Assembly (NCBI GenBank): GCA_964017235.1
Contig: OZ024933.1
Span: 56,402,255-56,466,254, forward strand
Length of the DNA stretch: 64,000 nucleotides
Reading direction: 5' to 3'
From: Sabellastarte sp. h YS-2021
Taxonomy: Eukaryota; Annelida; Polychaeta; Sabellida; Sabellidae
Under the pieces are notes generated by a model. The model searched no databases and was not told where the DNA came from. It saw only the letters and a program-made list of their open reading frames with translations. The translations under genes and the position numbers were made by a program. Of the stretch, positions 45,471-55,945 are shown piece by piece. The stretch's first letter is position 1; each line of letters opens with the position of its first letter.

Positions 45471-45674
45471 CTAAAAAGAGCTTCTCCACTACTATGACAA
45501 TGTCTCCCTTGGTGAGTGCCATCTCGTCATCTTGTTGTGGCGTGTGATCAGCTATCACAATGTATTTACTGAGCTGCTGTTCTGTGTCCCCCTCACTCTT
45601 TGTACGTTCCAGTGGGACCTTAGTGGTGGACGGAGGAGTCTCAGGAAGTGGGCCCTTCACAGATCGTTTTTTAC
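45471..45674 (-). CDS. NCF1-like: p47phox-like gene, exon: linker and first half of first SH3
   Basis: GATATTTTAG precedes and GTGAGTT follows. Two bases complete the previous Gly codon; it leaves in phase 1. It encodes a basic and Pro/Thr-rich linker (KKRSVKGPLPETPPSTTKVP) and then KYIVIADHTPQQDDEMALTK, GDIVIVVEKLFL. IAD, DDEMAL and GDIV-VVEK match the first SH3 of p47phox, which in that protein binds the Pro-rich tail of p22phox. Confidence 0.88.
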
Positions 45675-46844
45675 CTAAAATATCAAGAATTTTAGCATTT
45701 ACACTGCTGGTGTAATGTTACATCCTTAACCCACCCCCACCCCCCACCCCCACACCTCACCTGAAAATGTCCCTCACTCACTGACAAAGGTAGTACTTTT
45801 AAGTACAGGATCCAGGGAGGACTGCATTTCTAGAGATCACTTTTTTCAATTTATCTTTTTTTGTCTCCGGATTTTTATGAATTGTGGTGCAGCAAGACGA
45901 GTGTCTATTCAGAGAATTTAAGCGGCAATGGGCTACATTAGTACTGCGATGGGTGACCGCTTTGGTGCACTACTCATGTCTCTGATGGCTTTGGAGCTCA
46001 CGCTAGAAGAGACCCCTTTCAACCTTGTTAAATATGTTTTTGCACAAGTATGTCCATGAAAAGAGATGCTAAAAGAAATGCAGCTTAATGTTGTCCCAAA
46101 ATAAGCTATTATTAAGGTATTTTGGCACAATATGGGTGACCTTGAATAATATACCCGGTAATAATATTTATTATATACTTATGAGTAGGATAAGTCAGTA
46201 GGATAAGGAAGATTATTTTCAAAGAAATGCCTGGGCAAGCCATCTAGTTTTTAAAGAGAGACAGATAAGCTCACATCAATGAAGATATATATACTAAAAT
46301 ATGATAAAGCTAGCTGGTACTGTTTTCCTTGAGATCACCATTGGTGTAAATCTATCTACACAAACAGCACATTACCAGTATATAGAGAATACTAACCAAG
46401 AGTATCCACCGGATGACTCTTGTGGATACAATAACCCAGAAATTATTCACAAGGAATTTGATACAGTAGAGCATTTAATTTATTATTTTAAATTTATGAT
46501 CTTTTGAAATTTTGTGTCAGTGTTTGTCAGCAAAAAGCCCTAATAGTTGTTGATCCATTTAATGATGTGAAATGTTATTTCAGTTAGTGGTTTCCTACAA
46601 GTGAATGCCCACCTTATATTTCTTTGTTTGAGGTCAAGGGCAAATACTTCTATAAGTCTACAAAATGAGTGTTCACCAGTATTTACGGTTTGCAATAAAA
46701 CAACCGATAATAGAGATAAATTGCTAAAGGTAAAACTTTCTAAGAAATATTGCACACTGTCAGTATATTCCAAGTATTAATGGAAATGCATGTCATTTAA
46801 TAATTTGGTCATAGAAGAATACAATATAAATCTATTAAATATAG
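45675..46844. other. Intron sequence with simple C-rich run
   Basis: ACCCACCCCCACCCCCCACC-type simple repeat at 45729-45765. The 46600-46690 stretch resembles 61670-61755 (TTTCTTTGTT, CAAGG, ACTTCTAT words), a possible old dispersed repeat. No gene was recognised. Confidence 0.5.
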
Positions 46845-47075
46845 GAACTTATAAATAAGCACAGCAGTCTTAAAGATAGAACGGTACTTAATTGGCAACC
46901 AATGTAGTGCTTTTCTAACTGGAGTGATGTGTGAATACTTGGTGGTGTTGGCAACAATTCTGGCAAGACTGTTCTGAACACATTGAAGCTTGCGCAGATC
47001 CAGAGCTGAGAGACCTCTGAACAGAGAGTTACAGTAATCAAGACGAATTAAGTGTGGAGTCCTGGAATTGGAACG
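46845..47075 (-). pseudogene. LINE reverse transcriptase C-terminal fragment
   Basis: The minus-strand frame reads LDYCNSLFRGLSALDLRKLQ, CVQNSLARIVANTTKYSHIT and PVRKALHWLPIKYRSIFKTA. This DYCNSL to LHWLP block is the common end of the thumb region of jockey/CR1/L2-type non-LTR reverse transcriptases. Only about 75 codons remain, with no palm motifs. Confidence 0.75.
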
Positions 47076-47409
47076 GTTGTGCATTGGCGACCTCTAGATC
47101 AACATATTTTTGATACTGACCCATCCCTAATTTCAATTTTGCTATCAATATTGAAATTCAGCTTTAATCCCTATTCTAATCTGAACCCTGCTTATCCAAT
47201 TCTAAAGGACTAGAAAATTACTTTTTACATGATTCAGAAGAATGTGATAACAGGTCATCTTTCAAACAAGAAAACCCTCTTACTTCGAATTAAATGCAAA
47301 ATCCTCTTGACAACAATTCTACTCATTTAGGGTTGAAATGTATCAAACAAAGACCGTTGTCCTATCATTTAATTGAAGAACTTGATATAAACTCAACCTT
47401 AAAATAAAA
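47076..47409. other. Intron sequence without recognised feature
   Basis: AT-rich, between the LINE fragment and element A2. Nothing recognised. Confidence 0.5.
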
Positions 47410-47509
47410 CTAGAGGAACGCTTGCAAATAAAAGCGATTGTTTTTGCATGGCAAAAACAAAACATCCCGAAAAAGGAGAAATAATGGCCGCTTAATCATG
47501 TCTGTGGGT

Positions 47510-48470
47510 CAAAAATTTCGTCGAAATCGCTCTATCTCGCATGGTTTTCGAGATACAAGCATTTTTTTGTTTTGCGATTTTTGCGAAAAATTCGAAAATT
47601 CAAATTGGCCGCCATTTTTGGTGGGACAAAATGTTTTTGAAAATTGGGTCAGCTAGTGAGCAGAGTTACCCTATGAGTCAAAGATTTGGTCAAAATCGCT
47701 CTATCTAGCACGGTTTTTGAGATACAAGCATTTTTGTGTTTTGCATTTTTGAAAAAAATTCAAAATGGCCGCCATTTGTGGTAAGTGAAATATTGGTTGA
47801 AACTTGAAAGGCTAGTCTTCACAGATACCCTATGGGTCAAAAATTTTGCAGAAATCACTCTATCTCGCACGGTTTTCGAGATACAAGCATTTTTGTGTTT
47901 TGCGATTTTTGCGAAAAATTTGAAAATTCAAAATGGCAGCCATTTTTGGCGGGACAAGAATTTTTTGAAAGCTGGGTCAGCTAGTCAGCAAAGGTACCCT
48001 GTGGGTCAACAATTTCTTCAGAATCGCTCTATCTAGCACGGTTTTCAAGGTACAAGCAATTTTGTGCTTTGTATTTTTGAAAAAAAATTCAAAATGGCCG
48101 CCATTTTTGGCGAAGAAATATTTGTTGAAACTTGGAAAGGCTAGTCTTCACAGATACCCTGTGGGTCAAAAATTTTGCCGAAATCCCACTAGTAAATTTC
48201 TATTTTATGAAGAAAATGGTTTCAAAATGTACTCATATATCACTTAGCATTGTTCTATATTTGTACCTAATGAGCCTATACATTCTGTATTTCCAATTTT
48301 GTGTTTTGCATTTTTGTCAAAAATTCGAAAATTGAATATGACCCCCATTTTGGGGAGGAGAAAATTTTTGGAAAATTGGAGAGAGTAGTTTGATCAGATA
48401 CCCTGTGGGTCGAAAATTTCGACGAAATCGCTCTATCTCACATGGTTGAGGAGATTACAAGCAGTTTTGA
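47510..48470. repeat. 165-bp repeat units of element A2
   Basis: GCTCTATCTAGCACGGTTTT, GATACAAGCATTTTTGTGTT and AAATGGCCGCCATTTTTGGC marks. Short units (about 135 bp) alternate with full ones. The last unit (48360-48470) is closer to the B type (CGACGAAATCGCTCTATCTC). Confidence 0.88.
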
Positions 48471-48494
48471 TAAAGAAAATTAAAATTTTAGTGC

Positions 48495-48955
48495 AAAAAC
48501 ACTAATGTTTCATACTGCACTATTTCAAATAAATATATTAACTAATATAAATACATTAACTAATGATCACCAACAAACAAATATATACAAATAATTAAAA
48601 TGAAGAATATACAAAAAACTCATGACTAGGTATACAGATTAAAACAAAAATACATTAAACAATATTTTAAAAAGAATCAATGGATAAAAAGATTGACAAA
48701 ATAAGGTCCAAAAAATGACCAGAACAAACAACAAACTGTACAGAAACAAATACAATAAAAACAAATATAAATCATAAACAGAATTGAATTCTCAAAACAG
48801 ACAAAATAAACAAAACAAAAAATAAAATAAAAATTCATTCTGTACAAACTAGTCAAGCCTAGTGTTGTGATATGTATTTCCTCCATTTAGTCGCCTCTTA
48901 CGACACACAGGAGGACATGTTGGGCCTATTCTACTTCCCCAGACCCACAGGGGAA
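48495..48955 (-). mobile_element. A-rich insert with SINE-like conserved core
   Basis: On the minus strand the head has CCCCTGTGGGTCTGGGGAAG and TGTCGTAAGAGGCGACTAAA, then a long T-rich tail. The TCGTAAGAGGCGACTAA word is, from memory, shared by several invertebrate retroposons. The family was not identified. Confidence 0.4.
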
Positions 48956-49511
48956 ACAAGCAGTTTTGTGTTTTACTCATTAAGACAATTGTTAATGCTT
49001 AATTAATCATCAATAATTCAGTCATTTCTTAACTTATCCCTGCCAAAACTTATTGTCGCCCCGATCTTTATATGAGGAAGGTATTTGCTAAATTTCCGGT
49101 GGATAAATAAAATGCTTCATAAGTTATCACCCGAGATGGATGCCCTTCCAAAAAACGGATTTTTGGTCATATGACCTCTCTGATTGGTGAAAATGTCATC
49201 ACAGCATATTCAGAAAATATCCCAGGGCTACTGCATACACCTGCCAAATATGAAAAGAATCCGCCTTATGGCTGCGAAGCTATTGCTAAAAAAAATGCAG
49301 ATCCGGCAAATACAGCGGAGCCAGCGGAGTCGCTTCTCCCATAAACAAGCAAGCATCCCTTGCGGGACGCTTAATTCTATTAAACAGAGCTTCAACCTAT
49401 ATGGAGTTTGACTGTATCACACAGGTCTCTACAGAGGCTTTATATTTACTTTGAATTATCAGGGAGTTCTACCTTTGGGAGATTCTACTTAATAGAGTTT
49501 TCGACTTGTAC

Positions 49512-49678
49512 CTGGACTGTCTGGAACCTTGGCTCCTCCTGCACTAAGACGTTTTGTTGGCCCATCAGCCATAGTTTTCCTGAGTTCAGCCATCATGAGG
49601 TCATTTGAGGATTGCTTCACCAGTTTGTTCTTCTCTTTGTTTAGGTCCGCAGACTTTCTCTTCTCTTCTTCTTTTATG
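49512..49678 (-). CDS. NCF1-like: p47phox-like gene, exon: charged linker
   Basis: CACTTCTAG precedes and GTACAAG follows. One base completes an Asn codon; it leaves in phase 1. It encodes IKEEEKRKSADLNKEKNKLV, KQSSNDLMMAELRKTMADGP and TKRLSAGGAKVPDSP. This is a charged, probably helical linker between PX and first SH3. The phase fit with both neighbours is the main support; no domain is recognised. Confidence 0.75.
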
Positions 49679-49721
49679 CTAGAAGTGGGTCAATGTTCAA
49701 TTCCAAATATGAATATATATA

Positions 49722-49884
49722 TTACAGTAAATATGCGAAATCAGTAAATACAAGTATTTACTGAAATTTTCAGTAAATACGCGTATTTACTGATTTTATC
49801 AGTAAATACGCGTATTCCCTGAAAATTTCAGTAAATACGCGTATTTACTGGTTTTAAGGGCCAGTAAATACGCATATTTACTGA
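49722..49884. repeat. Tandem 22-bp palindromes, six in a row
   Basis: CAGTAAATACGCGTATTTAC plus TG is a perfect palindrome (49771-49792 and 49829-49850). Variants lie at 49742, 49800 and 49862, and a half-site at 49724. The spacing is 29, 29, 29 and 33. It stands 44 bp upstream of the exon acceptor at 49678 (minus strand). Confidence 0.9.
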
Positions 49885-50381
49885 ACACTATTTGGACTAT
49901 TGAAAGATCTTTTTAGTAGAGCAGATTTTATTAAAACTGATATTGATAAAATACATATACATTGTAAATAAGTGTTGGCACTGGTTCATTGACTATGATA
50001 GCCAAATATACAATTGATTTTAAGATATATAAAGAAGATAATATTTTTGTAACATTTTAAGATTTTTACATACAAGACAAACTAGAACATTGTGACTGAC
50101 ATACAAATTACAAGTATATACAGTACACTATCTTTCACCCAAGTCTCAATCATCTAAGGTCTGGTAAAAATGTCTTAGGATCTGGTCTAAGACTTATATC
50201 TTTCATATTTTAAATAAAATATTATCTGATGAATCTGATGAGTGACAATAGGTGATTTTATACAGTTTTTTTTAATAATCTGAAACCACACAAACATAAT
50301 TATATATTAATTAAGTTAAGTTTTACATAATTTTTCTTTCAACTTAAACTTCCATTGTTAGGAAATTTGCAAATTTAATAA
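49885..50381. other. Intron sequence without recognised feature
   Basis: AT-rich. Ends in GCAAATTTAATA just before DIRS-2w. Confidence 0.5.
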
Positions 50382-50680
50382 GTAAATTAAATTTTTCTAA
50401 GTTAATACCCTATCCAATGGACAATATGCTAAACAGCTCGGTGCAGACCGGCCCGCCAAACGTCAGAAAAAGACGTCCTGTGTTTCCACCGGCTGGCTGG
50501 TCCTCACACTGCACTCGCTAGATGGCGCTTCGTACTTCCTTCCTGTCAAGACAACCTGACGTCATAGCATCTTTTTCGTTGTCTAAACCTAGTAGGCCCC
50601 TAGTAAGCTGAGAGCGGGGTCGGTGGGAGGGTCTTGTGTGTCCATTGGATAGGGTATTAACTTATAAAAATTTAATTTAC
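50382..50680. repeat. DIRS-2w outer ITR and internal complementary arm
   Basis: 50382-50423 and 50639-50680 are inverted copies (41 of 42). The 215-bp spacer is the ITR. Unlike DIRS-1w, the part of the internal region complementary to the other element end is not seen after 50680. Confidence 0.8.
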
Positions 50681-51113
50681 TTTGTGGTTGGCGGGTAAGT
50701 TACTAGGGACTTATGTGAACTCAGAAAATAACTAACAAACTCTTTAGCCTGGGTTGACTGGGATTGTGAACACCCTTGAAGGCTATAGTCGGTCAACAGA
50801 AACCGGTTACCCGGTCCAAAACTGACTGGCCTGCCCCCCCTTTTTTTACAGACCTGCTCTGAGGTAGGGGAAGAGAGGGATGAGTTCAGTCCCAAGGAAA
50901 TAAACCTCCCGAAGGAAGCACGTCTGATTTTTTTTTTTTTTTTTTTGATGCTTCTTAACTATATATACACTATATACATATGTACAAATCTCCTCTCTGA
51001 CCTGGGCTACTGGTGGATCTGCTGAGCAGCCACTACTGGTCCCAGGAAAGAAAGCTGCGAGATGGGTACAGGGACACCTTAGACCAGTCAGACTGGTGTC
51101 TGATGTTCTTACT
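50681..51113. other. DIRS-2w remnant where the recombinase end is missing
   Basis: Holds a T run (about 20) near 50930 and no HxxR or Tyr box. Only about 430 bp separate the GKRRSEIHAW point from the ITR, against about 1.1 kb in DIRS-1w, so the catalytic C-terminus was deleted. Confidence 0.55.
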
Positions 51114-51640
51114 TTACCAAGCATGAATCTCACTTCTGCGCTTGCCTGAACCCAGGGCTAGGAGAAAAACTGTTTTGAAGGTCAAGTGCTTCAAGGAGGC
51201 CTCCTTAATTGGCTCAAAATGAGCCTTTGTTAACTGGTGTAAAACCAGAGATAGGTTCCAGGAGGGAATACCTCTTCTGCCCTTGGGTCTGTCTCTATGG
51301 AAACTATCCAAGAGACGGGTGAGATTTTCATCTTTGCTGATGTTGAGGGTTGAATTTCCCAATTTGTCAGCAATGGCAGACCTGTAGCCATCAATGGTGC
51401 TGGGCTGTAAATTCCTTTCCTCAAAAAGGTACATAAGGAAATCAGCAACTGAATTTACAGGTGGTGCCCTGAAGCCCACCTGATTTGTAAAAATGGTCCA
51501 CTTTGCCTCATAGACAGATCTGGTTGATCTTCTTTGAGGAGCCTCAATTCTTGTTGCCACAGCCTCAGAGAAACCTTGCTCCTTGATAGTTGTGGCTCTA
51601 GGAGCCATGCATGGAGATTTAGGTTTGTCAGACTCCTGTG
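51114..51640 (-). pseudogene. DIRS-2w tyrosine recombinase, C-terminally truncated
   Basis: Reads KEQGFSEAVATRIEAPQRRS, STIDGYRSAIADKLGN and VFLLALGSGKRRSEIHAW, aligning with DIRS-1w up to the first catalytic Arg. Then the similarity stops. Without the HxxR and Tyr boxes it cannot act. Confidence 0.75.
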
Positions 51641-52356
51641 AGGGGTCTGATTGAAGGGTTGAGTCAAAAGGTTTGGCAGTTGAGGCAAGAGCAATGGGAT
51701 CTGGCTGGACATTTCCACCAGGTCCCAAAACCATGTCATGTTGGGCCACCCCGGGGCAATGATGATCAACCTTTGGTATGGGGAGTCCTGCAACTTCTCC
51801 ACCACTTGGCCCAATATGGCTGTCGTTGGGAAGGCATATGCGTCCAGATCTTCCCACGACAAACTGAGTGCATCCACTGCAGTGGCCATGGGGTCCGGAA
51901 CTGGTGATACAAACAGGGGCAATTTGTTGTTGAATCTCGTAGCAAAGAGATCTATTTGAGGCTGATGCCACCTGTTGCACAGGGCTTGAAAAACCTCTGG
52001 AAGGAGGGACCATTCTGTTTGGATGGTCTGTCCCAATCTGGACAATTTGTCCGCCACTACATTTAATGGCCGGGAATGTGTCGGGCCTTCAGAGTCACTT
52101 GTTTCCCAGTGCACCAGGTCAAGATTCTCCAAAGAAGGGCACAAAGTGGGCCCGACCTCATGCCTCCCTCCTTGTTGATGTAGGCTACTACTGTGGTGTT
52201 GTCGGTTGCTACCAGAACCATTTTGCCTATGCATAGCTTTTGGAACTCTTTTAGAGCCAGAAAGACTGCTTTTAGTTCCAGGTAGTTTATGTGTAATTTG
52301 ATTTCCGGTAGGGACCAGGTTCCTCTGGCAATGAACTCCTTTAAGTGAGCGCCCTA
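51455..52356 (-). pseudogene. DIRS-2w RNase H end and methyltransferase-like region
   Basis: LNVVADKLSRLGQTIQTEWS, QIDLFATRFNNKLPLFVSPV, LDAYAFPTTAIL and IIIAPGWPNMTWFWDLVEM match the DIRS-1w blocks. A TAG at 52354-52356 stands where the family has Trp in DASKEGWGAHL. A frame change lies near 52080. Confidence 0.75.
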
Positions 52357-53123
52357 CCCTTCTTTTGATGCGTCTGTAAAGATTTGCAGAGCATGTTGCA
52401 TAGGGTGTAAGGGCTGGCCTGTGAGGACATTATCTTCTTCTAGCCACCATTGTAAATGAGGATATAGAGATCTGGGTAGGGGAATCCGTTTTCTAACGAT
52501 TCCAGTATTCTCCAATTTCTTTTGAGATGCCATTGGATGGGCCTCATGTGTAGTCTGCCCAGATGAACTTGTTTTTCTGTGGCTGTTAAAAGGCCTATCA
52601 AGGACATCAGCTCCCTTACCGAACAAGCCGGTTGGGAGATGAGTTCCAGTATCTTTTCCTGTAGGCTTTGCCACCGGTCCGGTGTCGGTCGGACCCGACC
52701 GGACTGGAGGTCGAATTGGTAACCTACGAAGTTGAAAACTTGTTTGGGTTCCAGTTCCGACTTTTCTACATTCACCAGCCAACCTAAATGTCGGCACATT
52801 TTTACTAGGACCTGTGTATGTTGGAGACAGACCCGGTGGGATGTGGCTCTCACCAACCAGTCGTCTAGGTATTGGTGGATCCTTATACCGTTCTGAATGG
52901 CCATCAGCTTTACCTCTTTTGCTATAATAGGGAACTCCATGGCGGCTGTCGACAGACCGAATGGCAGTGCTTTGAACTGGTATGTCTGACCCTGGAAACG
53001 AAATCTCAGGTACTTCCTGGACTGTTCCTGTATGGGAATGTGGAAGTAAGCGTCCTTGAAGTCTATGGAGGTTACCCATTCTCCCTTTTGGAGAGAGGTC
53101 CTGATGGTTTCCGGGGTCTCCAT
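52357..53123 (-). pseudogene. DIRS-2w reverse transcriptase, nearly intact
   Basis: METPETIRTSLQKGEWVTSI, DFKDAYFHIPI, FKALPFGLSTAAMEF, the catalytic HQYLDDWLVR and ELMSLIGLLTATEKQVHLGR are in one frame. A frame change near 52450 leads to LQIFTDASKEG. It is better preserved than in DIRS-1w. Confidence 0.85.
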
Positions 53124-55155
53124 CTTGAATTTCGGGAGTATTGCTGTTTCCCTTTACTCCTTCGGCGCTGGCTACGGGACAGATTTTTCCAAGCTGGTCT
53201 GTCCTGTTTCTTGTCTGAAGCTTGCCCTTGCCTTTCATAGGGGTGGTACCTACGACCTTTGTAGACAGAGTTTGAACACCCCTTATCGAATGAGGTTATA
53301 TCCTCCTCTGCCCTCTTAACAATGCTGTCCGGGAACAAAGTGTCCTGGTGGAGGGGAGCAGTTCTGAGAGCGTTGAGGGTGTCGGCTTTCACTCCAGCCT
53401 TGAGGTAGGAAAGGTAAGAGTCACGCCTCAGTAAGGTAGCATTGGCCATGTTGACAAACACAAACTCTGTAAGATGCTCCATGGACTTAGCCATGGCCTG
53501 GCAAACACCTGAATTAAAGTCAAGTAAAAACTGCAGTTCGTCTATTGCCGATGACACCTTGGTCGGTCCCTTCCCCTTTGAATCCACGCGTATAGCTTTC
53601 AGCTGGCTAGCCATGTTCTGTTGTATCTTCAACAAGCAGCGATTAAAACTGGCTGCCTGGTTACATATGACTGTGGACTTGCGTGCCGACTTCTCCCATT
53701 TGCGCAGATTCTCTTGTGAAATGGGTCTTGACATGGGAGGTGCACTGGCAATACCGGCCTGTCTGGCTATTCTTAGGTATGTGCTGTTGAGTCGGGAAGA
53801 TGGGAAGATCCGGTACACCAAGACGTGACAGTTTGTTCAGAGTCTTTCTTAGGGTTGGCTTGAAAGCCATACCACTTCCCCTGCGATTTAGGTGGTCTTA
53901 TGAACTGGTCTTTCAAAAGTCCTCCTGTCTCAGATGTACGAGTAGGATATCCCTGGACCAGTGTAAGATTTAACTTGGACATCTTTTTGCATAGCCATTC
54001 ATCGGTTGGTAGGTTCACTGAAACTTTCCCTGGCGTATGCAACTTGGGACCCGCAAAGGAGTTGTCTTCACCTGTGGTAGTGCCTGAATCAATGTCCAGA
54101 ATAAAGTTCCAGTACATATATGACCTGATCCCGCTCATAGTTTCTCGGTAGGCTTGTTCTTCCGAGAGAGATTGGTCATGGTCAGACAGATTGGCCTCTT
54201 GATCATCCGACAGCTCACCCTCTTCCGGGAAAATGTCCAAAGGGGGTCGGTCAGAAGAAAAATCTTCCGACTCAGTGTCACTTGCAGATGGGGTTTCTTT
54301 TCTAGACGTATCAAACGCGCTAGACAAATGTCTCTGAACAGACTTTGCAGTAGTCGGTGCTGTAGAAGGGCCCGGCTGAGTTGAAGATGAAGCCTTGGTG
54401 GTAGAACTCTGCTGAGGTCAGTCGGTGGCCGGTGAGCCAACATCAGTGTCAGCAGGCTGTGAAGGCTGAGTAGCAGGTTTCAAAAAAGGTTCTGACCGGA
54501 CCACATTGGCTGGTGGTGTGCGTGAGGGAGCAACCTTCACCGAGCTGAAGACAGGGTCCTGAGGTCGGTCCAGAGCCTTAGCCATGAGCAGGGCCTCCAG
54601 TCGGTTGAATCTATCCGACCATTTCCTGTCGAGATCAGAGATTCTTGTGTCGGTAGAAGAGGTGGTCGATAAGCCCTGGTCGGTGGATGAAGTAGCCGGG
54701 GGACGGCTGGTTGAAGATTTCACCGACTTGTCTGACTTAACCGGCTTGTCTGACTTCACCGACTTAACAGATGAAGATTTCTTCTCAGCCTTCTTGTCAA
54801 GCTTCTTCTTCTTGTCAACCGGCCCACTCAAACCAGAGGAACTCTGGCCATCCACGACCCCCACTACCGACACAAGTGCCGGGTCCACAAGGGTGGGACT
54901 GAGAGTGTCTATGTCCTTAGCCGGAGTAGAGGATTTCGAATCTTGTTTCTCCTTCTTAAGCTTGTATGAGGGAGTGGAAAGTTGTTCTTTCTGCTCAGCA
55001 GATAAGGAGTCACAATGCATACAAGCGGCAGGTGGAGTTTCAACACAAGGGTCTGAGCCCTTCTTCCTATCATGACAACGTGCACAAACAGAGTGCTGGT
55101 CAAAATCTGCCATCATGTGGCCACAACCCCCTCGACGCTGGCTAGGAGAGGACAT
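53072..55155 (-). pseudogene. DIRS-2w Gag-like protein with one stop and one frameshift
   Basis: ATG at 55155 (MSSPSQRRGGCGH), Cys-rich head CARCHDRKKGSDPCVETP and CMHCDS, a Lys/Ser-rich repeat region (KSVKSDKPVKSDKSVKSS), a TGA at 54418-54420 followed by the same open frame, acidic SDRPPLDIFPEEGELSDDQE, a frame change near 53800, then FVFVNMANATLLRRDSYLSY and a basic C-terminus (SRSQRRRSKGK). Element B3 begins one base upstream of the ATG, so the normal leader is displaced to beyond 60855. Confidence 0.75.
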
Positions 55156-55945
55156 AAATGGCCGCCATTTTTGGGGAGGGGAAAATTTTTTGAAAATTGA
55201 TACCCTGTGGGTCGAAAATTTCGACGAAATCGCTCTATCTCGCACGGTTAAGGAGATAGAAGCAAATTTGTGTTTTGCCATTTTTGGCAAAAATTCGAAA
55301 ATTCAAAATGGCCGCCATTTTGGGGGAGGGGAAAATTTTTTAAAAATTGCAAAGAGTACATTCTTTAGATACCCTGTGGGTCGAAAATTTCGACGAAATC
55401 GCTCTATCTCGCACGGTTATGGAGATAGAAGCAAATTTGTGTTTTGCCATTTTTGGCAAAAATTCGAAAATTCAAAATGGCCTCCATTTTTGGGGAGGGG
55501 AAAATTTTTTGAAAAATGCAAAGATTACATTCCTTAGATACCCTGTGGGTTGAAAATTTCGACGAAATCGCTCTATCTCGCACAGTTAAGGAGATAGAAG
55601 CAAATTTGTGTTTTGCCGTTTTTGGCAAAAATTCGAAAATTCAAAATGGCCGTCATTTTTGGGGAGGGGAAATTTTTTTTAAAATTGCCAAGAGTAAAAT
55701 GATCATATACCCTGTGGTTCGAAAATTTCGACGAAATCGCTCTATCCCGCACGGTTAAGGAGATAGAAGCAAATTTGTGTTTTGCCATTTTTGGCAAAAA
55801 TTTGAAAATTCAAAATGGCCGCCATTTTTGAGAAGGGGAAAATTTTTTGAAAATTGCAAAGAGTACATTCCTTAGATACCCTGTGGGTCAAAAATTTCGA
55901 CGAAATCGCTCTATCTCGCACGGTTAAGGAGATAGAAGCAAATTT
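55156..55945. repeat. 169-bp tandem repeat in element B3
   Basis: Nearly five units, the first lacking part of the GCCAAGAGTACA segment. It ends in CAAATTTG, the same unit position as the DIRS-1w left junction. Confidence 0.95.

Larger units (their letters stand above)
47410..49372 (-). mobile_element. Helitron2-like element A2
   Basis: The left edge is CTAGAGGAACGCTTGC. On the minus strand this gives CGCTT/AAGCG as hairpin, then CTAG and T. The right hairpin is AAGCATCCC-TTGC-GGGACGCTT (49351-49372). The core is about five to six diverged 165-bp units (47510-48470). The tail 48985-49340 is homologous to 18540-18920 of A1. An A-rich insert with a conserved SINE-like core (48495-48955) interrupts it. 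It shows what family A looks like without the 133-bp satellite. Confidence 0.65.
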
